A stretch of DNA of 64,000 nt, from positions 1-64,000 of the forward strand of contig CAMJYM010000009.1 of assembly GCA_946220865.1 (NCBI GenBank). The letters are read 5' to 3'. This document shows positions 19,765 to 29,200 of the stretch, one piece after another (positions within the stretch are counted from its first letter, which is position 1; each line of letters opens with the position of its first letter). The translations under genes were made by a program, and so were the position numbers. This DNA is from an uncultured Clostridia bacterium. Lineage in GTDB: Bacteria; Bacillota; Clostridia; Saccharofermentanales; DTU023. The notes beneath the pieces were generated by a model. The model was not told the origin of the DNA and ran no database searches. It saw nothing but the letters and a program-made list of their open reading frames with translations.

Positions 19765-20693
19765 GAAGAAGAGCGACCCCCGCAGCGCTCGCTTAAAATG
19801 TAGCGCGGGCGATCTTTGCTGCTCTCGTAAAGTCTGCCAATGTAGATGCCGTGCAGGCCAAGGGCCAGGAGAATCAGGCCGCCGATCAGAAGCTGCAGCA
19901 AAATGACTCCGTTAAAAGCGCTCAACGCGCGGCCAGATGCGAGCCTGATCAGGCTGACCAGTCCCGTGACCACAAAAGCCAGTTCCAGCAGGAGGCCCAG
20001 GAGGGCGATCAGCTGGAGGGGTTTTGCGGAAAAGCCGGTGAGCGCATCAAGCGAGAGACGGAAGAGCTTTTTGAGCGACCACTTGCTTTGGCCATGCTGA
20101 CGCTCGTCCACATGAAAGCTGAAACTTGCGCGGCGAAAGCCTACCCAGGCGGCTAAACCGCGGAAGAAGGGGTCTTTTTCGGGGAGCTGCTGCCAGACAT
20201 CAACGACCTTGCGATCCAGCAATTTGAAGTCGGAGGCGTTTTTCAGCTGCATACCGGAGGCCTGCGCAAAAAGCCGATAAAAAAGTCCGGCGCTCAGGCG
20301 CGAGGCAAAGGATTCCTTCTGACGGCTTTCCTTGACTCCTTCGACAATCTCAGCGCCCTCCTGCCAGAGTTTCAGCATTTCCGGCAGGTAACGCGGGGGG
20401 AGCTGCAGATCGCAGTCCAATATGACCACCGCGTCGCCCCGTGCCTCTTCGAGACCGGCCACCAGGGCCGCCTCTTTGCCGAAGTTGCGGGAAAAGCGCA
20501 GGCCGCGCACCCGCGGATCTTTGGCGGCAGCCTCCTGGATGAGGGCCCAGCTTTGATCCGTGGAGCCGTCGTCGACAAAAAGCAGCTCAAAATCGAAGTC
20601 ATCCGGAAGCTGGGCGGGAATGCCCCGGAGGGTCTCCGGGAGTTGTTCTTCTTCGTTGTAACAGGGAATAATCAGGCTGATCAGGGCTTTCAT
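19761..20693 (-). CDS. Family 2 glycosyltransferase (DPM1/GtrB-like)
   Basis: Probably transfers a sugar from a nucleotide donor to polyprenyl phosphate at the membrane. The GT-A domain starts with LISLIIPCYNEEEQLPETL and shows FVDDGSTDQSWALI and the acidic ILDCDLQLPPRYL motif. Two hydrophobic helices close the protein (about residues 225-285), as in GtrB-type enzymes. I place the start at the ATG at 20693 because the following MKALISLII is the usual N-terminus; an in-frame TTG at 20732 adds 13 atypical residues and overlaps the divergent pgk promoter. Confidence 0.87.
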   Translation of the reverse strand: MKALISLIIPCYNEEEQLPETLRGIPAQLPDDFDFELLFVDDGSTDQSWALIQEAAAKDPRVRGLRFSRNFGKEAALVAGLEEARGDAVVILDCDLQLPPRYLPEMLKLWQEGAEIVEGVKESRQKESFASRLSAGLFYRLFAQASGMQLKNASDFKLLDRKVVDVWQQLPEKDPFFRGLAAWVGFRRASFSFHVDERQHGQSKWSLKKLFRLSLDALTGFSAKPLQLIALLGLLLELAFVVTGLVSLIRLASGRALSAFNGVILLQLLIGGLILLALGLHGIYIGRLYESSKDRPRYILSERCGGRSSS

Positions 20694-20717
20694 AGGGCAT
20701 CTTTCTACGGCCATTGT

Positions 20718-20745
20718 TTGCACAGTCGTCAATCCGCGCTAGAAT
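20718..20745 (+). promoter_or_regulatory. Sigma-A-type promoter of the PGK-TIM gene
   Basis: TTGCAC (20718-20723), a 16-nt spacer, then TAGAAT (20740-20745). The predicted transcript has a leader of about 85 nt before the ATG at 20839. Confidence 0.6.
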
Positions 20746-20838
20746 AAAAGAGCTATGCAGCCGCAGCGCGTCCAGCGCGAGAGGCTGTTACTCTGGCACA
20801 GAACAGATATCGTTGATTATAACACGGGAGGTTTTTCT

Positions 20839-22791
20839 ATGATAAAAGCGACTTGGAACCATTTGCAGGATATCCCCCTCGAGGGAAAACGCGTGATTTG
20901 CCGCGTGGACTTCAACGTTCCTCAGGATAAAAAGACGGGTGCTATCACGGATGACAAACGCATACGAGCCTCGCTGCCGACCCTTGAGCTGCTGCTGAAA
21001 AAGGGTGCGGCGGTGATTTGCGTTTCGCATCTGGGACGACCTAAGAATGGCCCGGAGGAAAAATTCTCCATGAAACCGGTGGCCGCCCGCCTCGGCGAAC
21101 TGCTGGGCAGGAAGGTGAAGCTCGCCGCTGATGTGATCGGCGAAGATGCTGAAAAACAGGTGGCGGCCCTCGCGCCCGGCGACGTTCTGCTGCTGGAAAA
21201 CGTGCGCTTCCATGCCGAGGAAACGGCCAACGATATCGCCTTTGCGAAAAAACTGGCCTCCTTTGCCGACTTCTATGTGAATGACGCTTTTGGCACGGCG
21301 CACCGCGCTCACGCCTCGACCTATGGTCTTGCGAATTTTCTGCCCTCAGCGCCCGGTCTTTTGATTGAAAAAGAACTCAGCGTCATGGGCAAGGCGCTCA
21401 AAGATCCGGCCCGCCCCTTTGTGGCCATTCTCGGCGGCGCGAAAGTGTCGGACAAAATCGGCGTGATTTCCAATCTGCTCAATAAAGTCGACAGTCTTCT
21501 CATCGGCGGAGGCATGGCTTATACCTTCCTCGCCGCGGAAGGCAGGGAAGTGGGCCAATCGCTTCTTGAGGCCGACAAGATTGACCTGGCCCGGGAGCTG
21601 ATCGCGCGCGCCAAAGAGCTGAACGTGCAGCTTTTGCTGCCTGAAGATCATGTCTGTGCAAAGGAGTTTTCTGCTGACGCCGCCCCGGTGACGGTGGAGC
21701 AGATCCCCGCGGATCTTATGGGGTTGGATATCGGTCCGAAAACGATTGAGCGTTATAGTGAGGTTCTGTCCAAGGCCGGCACGATCGTCTGGAACGGCCC
21801 CATGGGCGTTTTTGAATTTCCCGCTTTTGCCGAGGGCACGCGTCAGATGGCCCGGGCCGTTGCAGAGTCTCAGGCCGTTTCGATTATCGGGGGCGGCGAT
21901 TCGGCTGCGGCGGTCGAAAAACTGGGCTTTGCCGATAAGGTGACCCACATTTCCACGGGCGGTGGAGCCTCTCTGGAATACCTGGAAGGCAAGGTGCTTC
22001 CCGGTATCGACAATCTCGACAATGCGCTGGCGGAAAATGGCAAACGCCGCATTGTGGCGGCGGGCAACTGGAAGATGAATGCCGGAACGCCGAAGGCCGC
22101 GGCCAAAATCATCAACGCCCTGCTGCCTCAGATCAAAGACAGTGAAGACCGCGTGATTCTCGGCGTGCCCTACACGGTGCTGGACACGGCCCTTAAGCTC
22201 TGTGCGGGCACGGGCGTGCGCATTGCCGCGGAAAATTGCTATGTCAAAGATGAGGGAGCCTTTACCGGCGAAATCTCCCCGAAGATGCTCGCCGAAATGG
22301 GCGTGTCCCACGTCATTCTCGGCCACAGTGAGCGTCGCGCCTATTTTGGCGAAACGGACGAATTCATCAACGAGAAAATTAAGGCCGCGCGCAAGTGGGG
22401 TCTGCGCCCCATCGTCTGTGTCGGTGAGAGCCTGGAACAGCGCGAAGCGGGCCAGACCTTTGAGCTTATTGGCCGCCAGGTCAAAGCGGCTCTTGAGGGC
22501 ATCAGCGAGCGTGAACTCGGCTTCCTGACCATCGCCTACGAGCCGATCTGGGCGATCGGTACCGGCAGGACCGCGACAAGTGCGCAGGCTCAGGAGGTCT
22601 GTGCCTTTATCCGCGGCGAAGTCGAAAAGCTCTATGGCCAGCAGGCCGCTCAGCACCTGTCGATTTTGTATGGCGGTTCTGTGAAAGCCGCCAACGCCGC
22701 GGAACTTTTTGCGGCGAAAGATATCGATGGCGGACTTGTCGGCGGAGCTTCCCTCAAGGCCGATGATTTTGCTGCCATTGCCCTGGCCTGA
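20839..22791 (+). CDS. pgk-tpi: Bifunctional phosphoglycerate kinase - triosephosphate isomerase fusion
   Basis: One 650-residue protein would catalyse both the ATP-yielding phosphoglycerate kinase step and triose phosphate isomerisation in glycolysis. Residues 1 to ~395 are a complete PGK ([37 protein letters not shown], and [11 protein letters not shown] near the C-terminus). Residues ~407-650 are a complete TIM with catalytic Lys412 (GNWKMN), His496 (GHSERR) and Glu568 ([11 protein letters not shown]). About ten linker residues join them with no stop or frameshift. GGGAGG lies before ATG 20839. Such fusions are known in Thermotoga; most Clostridia carry separate pgk and tpiA genes. Confidence 0.96.
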   Translation: MIKATWNHLQDIPLEGKRVICRVDFNVPQDKKTGAITDDKRIRASLPTLELLLKKGAAVICVSHLGRPKNGPEEKFSMKPVAARLGELLGRKVKLAADVIGEDAEKQVAALAPGDVLLLENVRFHAEETANDIAFAKKLASFADFYVNDAFGTAHRAHASTYGLANFLPSAPGLLIEKELSVMGKALKDPARPFVAILGGAKVSDKIGVISNLLNKVDSLLIGGGMAYTFLAAEGREVGQSLLEADKIDLARELIARAKELNVQLLLPEDHVCAKEFSADAAPVTVEQIPADLMGLDIGPKTIERYSEVLSKAGTIVWNGPMGVFEFPAFAEGTRQMARAVAESQAVSIIGGGDSAAAVEKLGFADKVTHISTGGGASLEYLEGKVLPGIDNLDNALAENGKRRIVAAGNWKMNAGTPKAAAKIINALLPQIKDSEDRVILGVPYTVLDTALKLCAGTGVRIAAENCYVKDEGAFTGEISPKMLAEMGVSHVILGHSERRAYFGETDEFINEKIKAARKWGLRPIVCVGESLEQREAGQTFELIGRQVKAALEGISERELGFLTIAYEPIWAIGTGRTATSAQAQEVCAFIRGEVEKLYGQQAAQHLSILYGGSVKAANAAELFAAKDIDGGLVGGASLKADDFAAIALA

Positions 22792-22925
22792 GAGCGAGAG
22801 CAAAGAATTTCACAACAAGCGCTTCCTGCGCAGACCTGCAAATTGCAGCTGGCTTTGCGCAGCAAAAAGGTTCGCAGATGACTTTGTGCTGAGCTTAAAA
22901 ATGCTCCGCCGGGGTAGAAAACTCA

Positions 22926-22934
22926 TGTTATACT
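22926..22934 (+). promoter_or_regulatory. Extended -10 promoter of nifJ
   Basis: TGTTATACT is an extended -10 with no clear -35. It gives a ~95-nt leader. A short palindrome (CTGCAAATTGCAG) lies about 70 bp upstream. Confidence 0.45.
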
Positions 22935-23033
22935 TATAAGAGCAGAGCGTGTTTTGACTTGCCTGCCTTCCTGTGCTGTGCCGCTCGCGCTGCCGGGAGC
23001 AGAAAAGCTAACGCAAACATAAAGGAGAGAACG

Positions 23034-26000
23034 ATGGCAAAAGAAAAGAAGTTTATGACAATGGATGGCAATACCGCGGCCGCCTGGACCGCGTATGCCT
23101 TCACGGAAGTTGCGGGGATTTACCCCATCACGCCTTCTTCACCGATGGCGGACTACGTTGACAAATGGTCGCAGCAGGGCCGCAAAAATATTTTCGGCCA
23201 GCCAGTCCATGTGGTGGAAATGCAGTCTGAGGGCGGCGCGGCCGGTGTCGTTCACGGTTCTCTGGGAACCGGGGCGCTGACCACAACCTTTACGGCTTCT
23301 CAGGGTCTCCTGCTCATGATTCCCAATATGTACAAGATCGCGGGCGAACTGCTCCCAGGCGTTTTCCATATTGCCGCCCGCACGCTGGCTACGCACAGCC
23401 TCTCGATTTTTGGCGATCACTCCGACGTCATGGCCTGCCGCCAGACCGGTTTTGCCATGCTTGCCTCTTCCAGCGTTCAGGAAGCTCATGACCTGGCTGC
23501 TGTCGCACATCTGACGGCTATCAAGGGCCGTATTCCTTTCCTCCATTTCTTCGACGGCTTCAGAACCTCTCACGAAATCCAGAAGATCGAACTTCTGGAC
23601 TATGACGATCTGAAAGGTCTAGTCGACATGAAAGCGGTGGAAGCTTTCCGTTCCCGCGCCCTTTCACCGAACCACCCCGTGACCCGTGGTACGGCTCAGA
23701 ACCCGGATATTTTCTTCCAGGCAAGCGAAGCGGCGAACCCCTTCTATGATAAGCTCCCTGCCATTGTGGAAGAATACATGGGCGAGATCAGCAAGCTGAC
23801 CGGCCGCGAATATAAACTCTTCAACTACCACGGCGCTCAGGATGCCGAACGCGTCATTATCTGCATGGGCTCGGTCTTCGAGACCTGCTGTGCCGCGGTC
23901 GATTATCTCAACGCTCATGGTGAGAAGGTCGGCGTGGTGAACGTTCACCTCTATCGTCCTTTCTCCGTCAAACATCTGCGCAACGCGATCCCGGCTACGG
24001 CGAAGCATATTGCCGTCCTCGACCGCTGCAAAGAGCCCGGCGCTGATGGCGAGCCTCTCTATCTCGACGTGGTCAACGCCTTCAAGGGCGAGGACAACGC
24101 CCCCTCAATCATCGGCGGACGTTACGGTCTCAGTTCCAAAGAAACGACCCCGGCGCAGATCTTTGCTGTTTTCAACGAGCTTAAGAAAACGGATGCCAAA
24201 CAGCGTTTCACCGTTGGCATTAACGACGATGTGACCCATCTCTCCCTGACCATCGGTGAAAACCACGATGTTTCTCCCAAGGGTACGATTGCCTGCCGCT
24301 TCTGGGGCCTTGGCTCGGACGGAACGGTCGGCGCCAACAAAAACTCCATCAAGATTATCGGCGACCACACGGATATGTACGCTCAGGCTTACTTCAGCTA
24401 CGACTCGAAGAAATCCGGCGGTATCACCATTTCCGATCTGCGTTTCGGCCACACGCCCATCCGTGCGCCTTACCTGGTCGATAAGGCCGACTTCGTGGCC
24501 TGCCATAACCAGAGCTATGTGAATCACTACGATATTCTCGGAGCGCTGAAGAAGGGCGGTTCCTTCCTGCTCAATACGGCCTGGAATGACGCTGAAATCG
24601 AGCAGAATCTGCCCGGCCACATTAAGCGCTTCCTGGCGGAGAACGAGATCAAATTCTATGTCATCAACGCCATTGAACTCGGCGAGAAAATCGGCCTCGG
24701 CAACCGCGTCAACACGATCTGCCAGGCGGCCTTCTTCGCCATCACCAAGGTTATTCCCGTCGCTGATGCCGTGAAGTACATGAAGGAAGCCATCGTCAAA
24801 TCCTATGGCCACAAGGGCGAGAAGATCGTCAACATGAACTACGCCGCCGTAGATGCCGGTATTGACAGCTATCGCGAATTCAAGGTTCCGGCTGAGTGGA
24901 AAAATGCTCAGGATGAGCCCCGCCCGCTGCGCGAAGTGCCTGATTTCATCGCCAATGTCGCCGACGTGATGAATGCTCAGAAGGGTGACACGCTTCCTGT
25001 TTCCACCTTTGTGGGACGCGAAGACGGCACCTTCCCCTCCGGAACCACAGAGTTCGAGAAACGCGGTATCGCCGTGAATATCCCGATCTGGAATCCGGAC
25101 AACTGCATTCAGTGCAACCAGTGCTCCTACGTCTGCCCTCACGCCGTCATTCGCCCCTTCCTCCTCACGGAAGAAGAAGCGAAGAACGCGCCGGAGAGCT
25201 TCGTGACCAAACAGGGCGCGAAGCCTTACGATCAGTATCGCTATCGTATTCAGCCCTCCGCTCTTGACTGCACGGGCTGCGGCTCCTGCGCCAACGTCTG
25301 CCCGGCCAAAGAGAAGGCCCTCACGATGCAGCCTCTGGACGATCATCCTGAACAGGCTGAAAACTGGAAATACGGCAACAGCCTGCCGCGCAAAGCCAAT
25401 CCGATGAATAAGAGCACCGTCAAGGGCAGCCAGTTTGAACAGCCGCTCTTCGAGTTCTCCGGCGCCTGCGCGGGCTGCGGTGAAACTCCGTACCTCAAGC
25501 TGGTCAGCCAGCTCTTCGGCGAACGCATGCAAATCTCCAATGCGACGGGCTGCTCCTCCATCTATGGTGGTTCGGCTCCTTCTACGCCCTATCGCAAGAA
25601 CAGCAAAGGCAACGGTATCGCCTGGTCCAACTCCCTCTTTGAAGATGCGGCTGAACACGGCTTTGGTATGCTGGTCGCCCAGAAACAGCTGAGAGCGCGT
25701 GCGCTGGATCACCTCCAGGCTCTGGAAGAAAAAGGCAAACTGAAAGAAGAGATTGCTGCTTTCCGCAAAGATATGGATGATTCTGAGGCCACGCTCGAAG
25801 CGACAGCCAAACTTGTCGGTTCGCTCGAAAATTGCAACGATGAGGATGCCAAAGCAGCCCTGGAGCTTAAGGACTACCTCTCCAAGCGTTCCTTCTGGAT
25901 CGTCGGCGGCGATGGCTATGCCTATGATATCGGTTACGGCGGGCTTGATCACGTGCTCTCCGCAGACGAAGACATCAACATTCTGGTTCTCGATACCGAA

Positions 26001-26561
26001 GTTTACTCCAACACCGGCGGCCAGGCTTCCAAAGCGACCCCGGTCGGTGCCATAGCCCAGTTTGCAGCCGGCGGCAAGCGGACAAAGAAGAAAGACCTCG
26101 GCGCCATGGCCATGACTTATGGTTATGTTTATGTGGCTCAGATCGCCATGGGCGCAAACCAGGCGCAGACGCTGAAAGCCCTGCGCGAGGCCGAAGCCTA
26201 CAAAGGACCTTCGCTCGTCATCGCTTACGCTCCCTGCATTAACCATGGTATCCGCGGCGGCATGACCGTCTCCCAGACCCGCGAAAAAGATGCGGTTGAG
26301 ACCGGCTACTGGCATCTCTATCGCTACAACCCGGATCTCAAGAAGGAAGGCAAGAATCCCTTCACGCTGGATTCCAAGGCCCCGACGCGTCCGTACACCG
26401 ACTTCCTGAAGCAGGAAGTACGCTATACCTCGCTGGCTAAGAAGTTCAGCGAAGAAGAAGTCAACGCGATCTTCGAGCACGCCCATGAGGCCGCAGATGA
26501 GCGCTATGAGAGCTATCTGCGCATGGCCAGATACGGCGGTCCGCTGGAAGAAGAAAAATAG
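23034..26561 (+). CDS. nifJ: Pyruvate:ferredoxin (flavodoxin) oxidoreductase
   Basis: Converts pyruvate and CoA to acetyl-CoA, CO2 and reduced ferredoxin, the electron source for Rnf. This is the single-chain form: 1175 residues, the usual length. Domains in order are the N-terminal TPP-pyrimidine domain (AYAFTEVAGIYPITPSSPM), CoA-binding region, the EKR region, two 4Fe-4S clusters (CIQCNQCSYVCPHAV and CTGCGSCANVCP), then the TPP-diphosphate domain with the fourth-cluster cysteines (CAGCGETPY) and GDGYAYDIGYGGLDHVLS. ATG 23034 follows AAAGGAGAG; earlier in-frame codons have no such site. A strong terminator follows the gene. Confidence 0.97.
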   Translation: MAKEKKFMTMDGNTAAAWTAYAFTEVAGIYPITPSSPMADYVDKWSQQGRKNIFGQPVHVVEMQSEGGAAGVVHGSLGTGALTTTFTASQGLLLMIPNMYKIAGELLPGVFHIAARTLATHSLSIFGDHSDVMACRQTGFAMLASSSVQEAHDLAAVAHLTAIKGRIPFLHFFDGFRTSHEIQKIELLDYDDLKGLVDMKAVEAFRSRALSPNHPVTRGTAQNPDIFFQASEAANPFYDKLPAIVEEYMGEISKLTGREYKLFNYHGAQDAERVIICMGSVFETCCAAVDYLNAHGEKVGVVNVHLYRPFSVKHLRNAIPATAKHIAVLDRCKEPGADGEPLYLDVVNAFKGEDNAPSIIGGRYGLSSKETTPAQIFAVFNELKKTDAKQRFTVGINDDVTHLSLTIGENHDVSPKGTIACRFWGLGSDGTVGANKNSIKIIGDHTDMYAQAYFSYDSKKSGGITISDLRFGHTPIRAPYLVDKADFVACHNQSYVNHYDILGALKKGGSFLLNTAWNDAEIEQNLPGHIKRFLAENEIKFYVINAIELGEKIGLGNRVNTICQAAFFAITKVIPVADAVKYMKEAIVKSYGHKGEKIVNMNYAAVDAGIDSYREFKVPAEWKNAQDEPRPLREVPDFIANVADVMNAQKGDTLPVSTFVGREDGTFPSGTTEFEKRGIAVNIPIWNPDNCIQCNQCSYVCPHAVIRPFLLTEEEAKNAPESFVTKQGAKPYDQYRYRIQPSALDCTGCGSCANVCPAKEKALTMQPLDDHPEQAENWKYGNSLPRKANPMNKSTVKGSQFEQPLFEFSGACAGCGETPYLKLVSQLFGERMQISNATGCSSIYGGSAPSTPYRKNSKGNGIAWSNSLFEDAAEHGFGMLVAQKQLRARALDHLQALEEKGKLKEEIAAFRKDMDDSEATLEATAKLVGSLENCNDEDAKAALELKDYLSKRSFWIVGGDGYAYDIGYGGLDHVLSADEDINILVLDTEVYSNTGGQASKATPVGAIAQFAAGGKRTKKKDLGAMAMTYGYVYVAQIAMGANQAQTLKALREAEAYKGPSLVIAYAPCINHGIRGGMTVSQTREKDAVETGYWHLYRYNPDLKKEGKNPFTLDSKAPTRPYTDFLKQEVRYTSLAKKFSEEEVNAIFEHAHEAADERYESYLRMARYGGPLEEEK

Positions 26562-26586
26562 TCTGAGCGTTCAGCTTTCAAAGCAG

Positions 26587-26623
26587 GAGGCCGCTGGTCT
26601 GTCCAGATCAGCGGCCTCTTTTT
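26587..26623 (+). terminator. Rho-independent terminator of nifJ
   Basis: A perfect 10-bp stem GAGGCCGCTG / CAGCGGCCTC with a 12-nt loop is followed by TTTTT. Confidence 0.93.
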
Positions 26624-26642
26624 AAGTAGAAGCTGCACACTA

Positions 26643-26651
26643 TGCTATAAT
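26643..26651 (+). promoter_or_regulatory. Extended -10 promoter directly before the dnaD-like gene
   Basis: TGCTATAAT ends 8 nt before the ATG at 26660. Transcription would start at or within a few bases of the start codon, giving a nearly leaderless mRNA. Confidence 0.55.
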
Positions 26652-26659
26652 GAGAGGCC

Positions 26660-27748
26660 ATGAAAATCGCACGGGAAAAAAGTGAAAACAGCGGCTCTAT
26701 CGAGCTTCCTCTCTACTTTGTACGCGAGTGTATGACGCGCCTGGATGGACATGCTCTGAAGCTTTACCTCTGGCTGCTTGCCGCTGCGGCGGCGGGCCGG
26801 GAGGCTTTGGAAGAAGCGGAACTTGCTGCAGCGCTTTCGCTCAGCGGTAACGAAGTGGCCGATGCCCTTTCTTGCCTGGTCGCAGGCGGCCTTATTGCCC
26901 TGGACGAGGATGGTCTGGTGCTCACCGACTTATGGGCGATTGAGCGCGAGAACAAGCGCACCCTTCAGGGGCGTATTTCCCCCTTGCTCGCGGTCGATCC
27001 GGAACTGCGCCAACGCCGCGAAGCCGTCATTCGACAGATCAGCGATACTTTTTTCCAGGGCCTCATGCCCAGTTATTTCTACCGTGAAATAGATCGTTGG
27101 TTCGAACAGTACAAGTTTGATCCGGATGTTGTCTATGCGCTTTTTCAGGAGGCCAAACAGTATAACAAGCTCGGTTCATCGAGCTATGCGGCCTCAATCG
27201 CGGCCAACTGGGCGGCCAATGGTGTGCATAGTTTCACCGAGCTTTCCCGTTATTTCGACCGCTATAACCGGCTCAAGTCCGTCGCGGAGCGTGTACGCAA
27301 AAAGCTGCGCCTGCGCAGCGAGCTCAATGAGTATCAATTGGAACTGATTGATCGCTGGACCAACGAATGGGCGTTCTCTTTTGAGATTATTGATGAAGCC
27401 CTGCGACGTGGTAGTCTCAGGTCATCGGCCAATCTCCAGTACATCGACCGTATTCTCCAGGAATGGAAAAATGCCGAACTCAGCAGCCTTGCTGAGGTTC
27501 AGGATTTTGAGCAGAAGCGCAGTCAGCGCTTCCGCGAACAGGGCGGCCGCAGTGCCGGAAGTTTCGCAGCTGGAACAGCGCCGAAAGGGCCTGCCGCCAA
27601 TTTTGAACAGCGCCGGTATGAGAAAAGCGAAATTGAGCAACTTTATTCTTTCAGCGCTGAGCCTCCGGGGAATTCTGCCGCAGCAGAGAGCCTGCAGTCT
27701 GATTCAGCAGACGGAAAAGCACAAAATGCAAGTGAGGGGCTGAGATGA
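26660..27748 (+). CDS. DnaD/DnaB-like primosomal protein
   Basis: Probable replication-initiation protein that works with the helicase loader encoded next. The N-terminal ~110 residues look like a winged-helix domain (LKLYLWLLAAAAAGREALEEAE). Two DnaD-type helical modules follow: about 130-190 (FFQGLMPSYFYREIDRWFEQ, then AASIAANWAANGV) and 215-280 (ELIDRWTNEWAFSFEIIDEAL, then YIDRILQEW). The last ~80 residues are low complexity. The gene overlaps the dnaI-like gene by 4 nt (ATGA). It has no ordinary ribosome-binding site: GAGAGG is only 2 nt from the ATG. Confidence 0.85.
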   Translation: MKIAREKSENSGSIELPLYFVRECMTRLDGHALKLYLWLLAAAAAGREALEEAELAAALSLSGNEVADALSCLVAGGLIALDEDGLVLTDLWAIERENKRTLQGRISPLLAVDPELRQRREAVIRQISDTFFQGLMPSYFYREIDRWFEQYKFDPDVVYALFQEAKQYNKLGSSSYAASIAANWAANGVHSFTELSRYFDRYNRLKSVAERVRKKLRLRSELNEYQLELIDRWTNEWAFSFEIIDEALRRGSLRSSANLQYIDRILQEWKNAELSSLAEVQDFEQKRSQRFREQGGRSAGSFAAGTAPKGPAANFEQRRYEKSEIEQLYSFSAEPPGNSAAAESLQSDSADGKAQNASEGLR

Positions 27749-28788
27749 ACGTGGGTGAAAAAAGTATTATTCCTGAAAGGCTTCGTGCTGTCTATGCGCT
27801 GCGCAACCGTGAAAAGGCTGCCCGCGGCCAGCGCCTGCGTGAAGAGCTGGCGCGTCGGGACCCCGAAATTGCGGAGCTGGAAATGGAGAAGCGACGTGCC
27901 GGGGTCCGCATGGTGCTGGCTGGTCTGGATGAGGACCAGGAGCTGCCTGGCCTGAAAGAGGATCTGAGCAAGCAGCTTAAAAGCATTTCAAAAGAGCTGG
28001 AAAAACGGTATGCTGCGGAAGCGGCGCTCTCGGAAGACGCGCTCAGCATCTGTCCCCTCTGTCATGACAGCGGCCTTTATCAAGGTCGGCTCTGCCGCTG
28101 TGCAGAAGATATTCTGCGCCAGCTTGAGGAGCGCTCGGGGGTGGCTTTTCCTCCGCCGGAAGAGGCCCGCCTGGAGGGTTTTAACCTCTCGCTCTTTACA
28201 GCAGAGAAACGGCCGGAGTGGTTCAGCGGCAAGCTTTCCCCCCGCGAGGCAGCGGAGGAAATTCAGAAGCGGCTCCTGGCCATGCTGGAGGGTTTTCCCG
28301 ATCAGCCGCAGAACCTTTGCTTTTTTGGTAAACCCGGAACAGGCAAGACCTGGGCCGCAGCTGCCTTTGGCAATGCCCTCAGGGAGCGGGGTTACCGCGT
28401 GGCCTTTCTGCGCGTGATGCGTTTTCTTGACCTTAAAGCTCGTCTGAGGGTTCTGGAACAGAGCTTTAATCCTGACCCTGAAGAACTGCAGACGACGCGG
28501 GAGCGGGTTTCGCTTGTGGAGACGGCGGACTGCCTGATTCTTGACGATCTCGGTTCTGAGGCAGGAGGCGAGCGCGCCTACAGCGATCTGATTCAGCTCC
28601 TGGATCAGCGCCTCGCCCTCAAAAATAAATGTACCCTGCTGACCTGCAACCTCGAGCCGACGGCTTTTTCCAGCCGCTACGATGAACGTGTGGGCAGCCG
28701 TCTCATTGGTGATTTTGTGCTCATTCCCATGCATGGCCCGGATCTGCGCCTGGAAGCGGCCAAAAAGCAGCGCAGTCAGCAAAGATGA
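27745..28788 (+). CDS. DnaI/DnaC-type helicase loader ATPase
   Basis: AAA+ ATPase expected to load the replicative helicase with the DnaD-like protein. The N-terminal ~130 residues are charged coiled coil followed by a zinc-finger-like CPLCHDSGLYQGRLCRC (residues ~97-113). The ATPase domain shows Walker A GKPGTGKTWAA near residue 200 and Walker B CLILDDLGSE near 270, then LLTCNLEP and SRYDERVGSRLIGDF, typical of loaders. Length (347) and tight coupling to the dnaD-like gene support this. IstB-type transposition helpers share the ATPase domain, but no transposase is nearby. Confidence 0.9.
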   Translation: MNVGEKSIIPERLRAVYALRNREKAARGQRLREELARRDPEIAELEMEKRRAGVRMVLAGLDEDQELPGLKEDLSKQLKSISKELEKRYAAEAALSEDALSICPLCHDSGLYQGRLCRCAEDILRQLEERSGVAFPPPEEARLEGFNLSLFTAEKRPEWFSGKLSPREAAEEIQKRLLAMLEGFPDQPQNLCFFGKPGTGKTWAAAAFGNALRERGYRVAFLRVMRFLDLKARLRVLEQSFNPDPEELQTTRERVSLVETADCLILDDLGSEAGGERAYSDLIQLLDQRLALKNKCTLLTCNLEPTAFSSRYDERVGSRLIGDFVLIPMHGPDLRLEAAKKQRSQQR

Positions 28789-29198
28789 ACAGCCGGTCGA
28801 ACGAGCAGCTCATGCTTCGCAATGGGCTTGATCTGGTGGAACTGCCGCGCTTTGCGGAAAAGCTGAGACGGCGGGAGGGACGCTTGGAGAAAAGGCTCTT
28901 TGATCGCGAGGAGCTGATGTTTTGCGCGGGCCGAAGTGAGAGCCTGGCCGCTTTTTTTGCGGCCAAAGAAGCCTGCGCCAAGGCCCTGGGCTGTGGGCTA
29001 TGGGGAGAGGAAGGCCTAGGTTTTCATGACCTCTGTGTGCGCAAGGATGAAAAGGGCGCACCTCGGCTTGAACTGAGCGAAAAGGCCCTGAAACTGGCCG
29101 CCCGCCACGGCCAGCTGCTTTCGACAAGCCTCTCGCTTTCGCATACGACAAACCTGGCTGCAGCCCAGGTCACTTTGCTGTTCACCTGTCCGGAGTAA
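28785..29198 (+). CDS. acpS: Holo-[acyl-carrier-protein] synthase
   Basis: Transfers the 4'-phosphopantetheine arm of CoA to acyl carrier protein. The magnesium-binding Asp is in NGLDLVELPRF near residue 16, the conserved Glu in FFAAKEACAKALGCG near 62, and the C-terminal strand is SLSLSHTTNLAAA. Length (137) is a little above the typical 120. It overlaps the helicase-loader stop by 4 nt and is followed after 2 nt by the SH3 protein gene, so it is inside one operon. Confidence 0.92.
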   Translation: MNSRSNEQLMLRNGLDLVELPRFAEKLRRREGRLEKRLFDREELMFCAGRSESLAAFFAAKEACAKALGCGLWGEEGLGFHDLCVRKDEKGAPRLELSEKALKLAARHGQLLSTSLSLSHTTNLAAAQVTLLFTCPE

Positions 29199-29200
29199 GT

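Noticed and set aside
21346..22803. Antisense open frame of ~485 codons inside the PGK-TIM gene
   Set aside because: It is a shadow of a strongly conserved gene, with no family resemblance.
24105..26486. Antisense open frame of ~790 codons inside nifJ
   Set aside because: The sense frame is an unmistakable oxidoreductase. The antisense frame arises from GC-biased codon positions and has no recognisable domain or ribosome-binding site.
27745..28788. IstB transposition helper
   Set aside because: The ATPase domain is similar, but the partner transposase is missing and the gene is fused in an operon to a DnaD-like protein with a zinc-finger-like N-terminal segment, as in helicase loaders.
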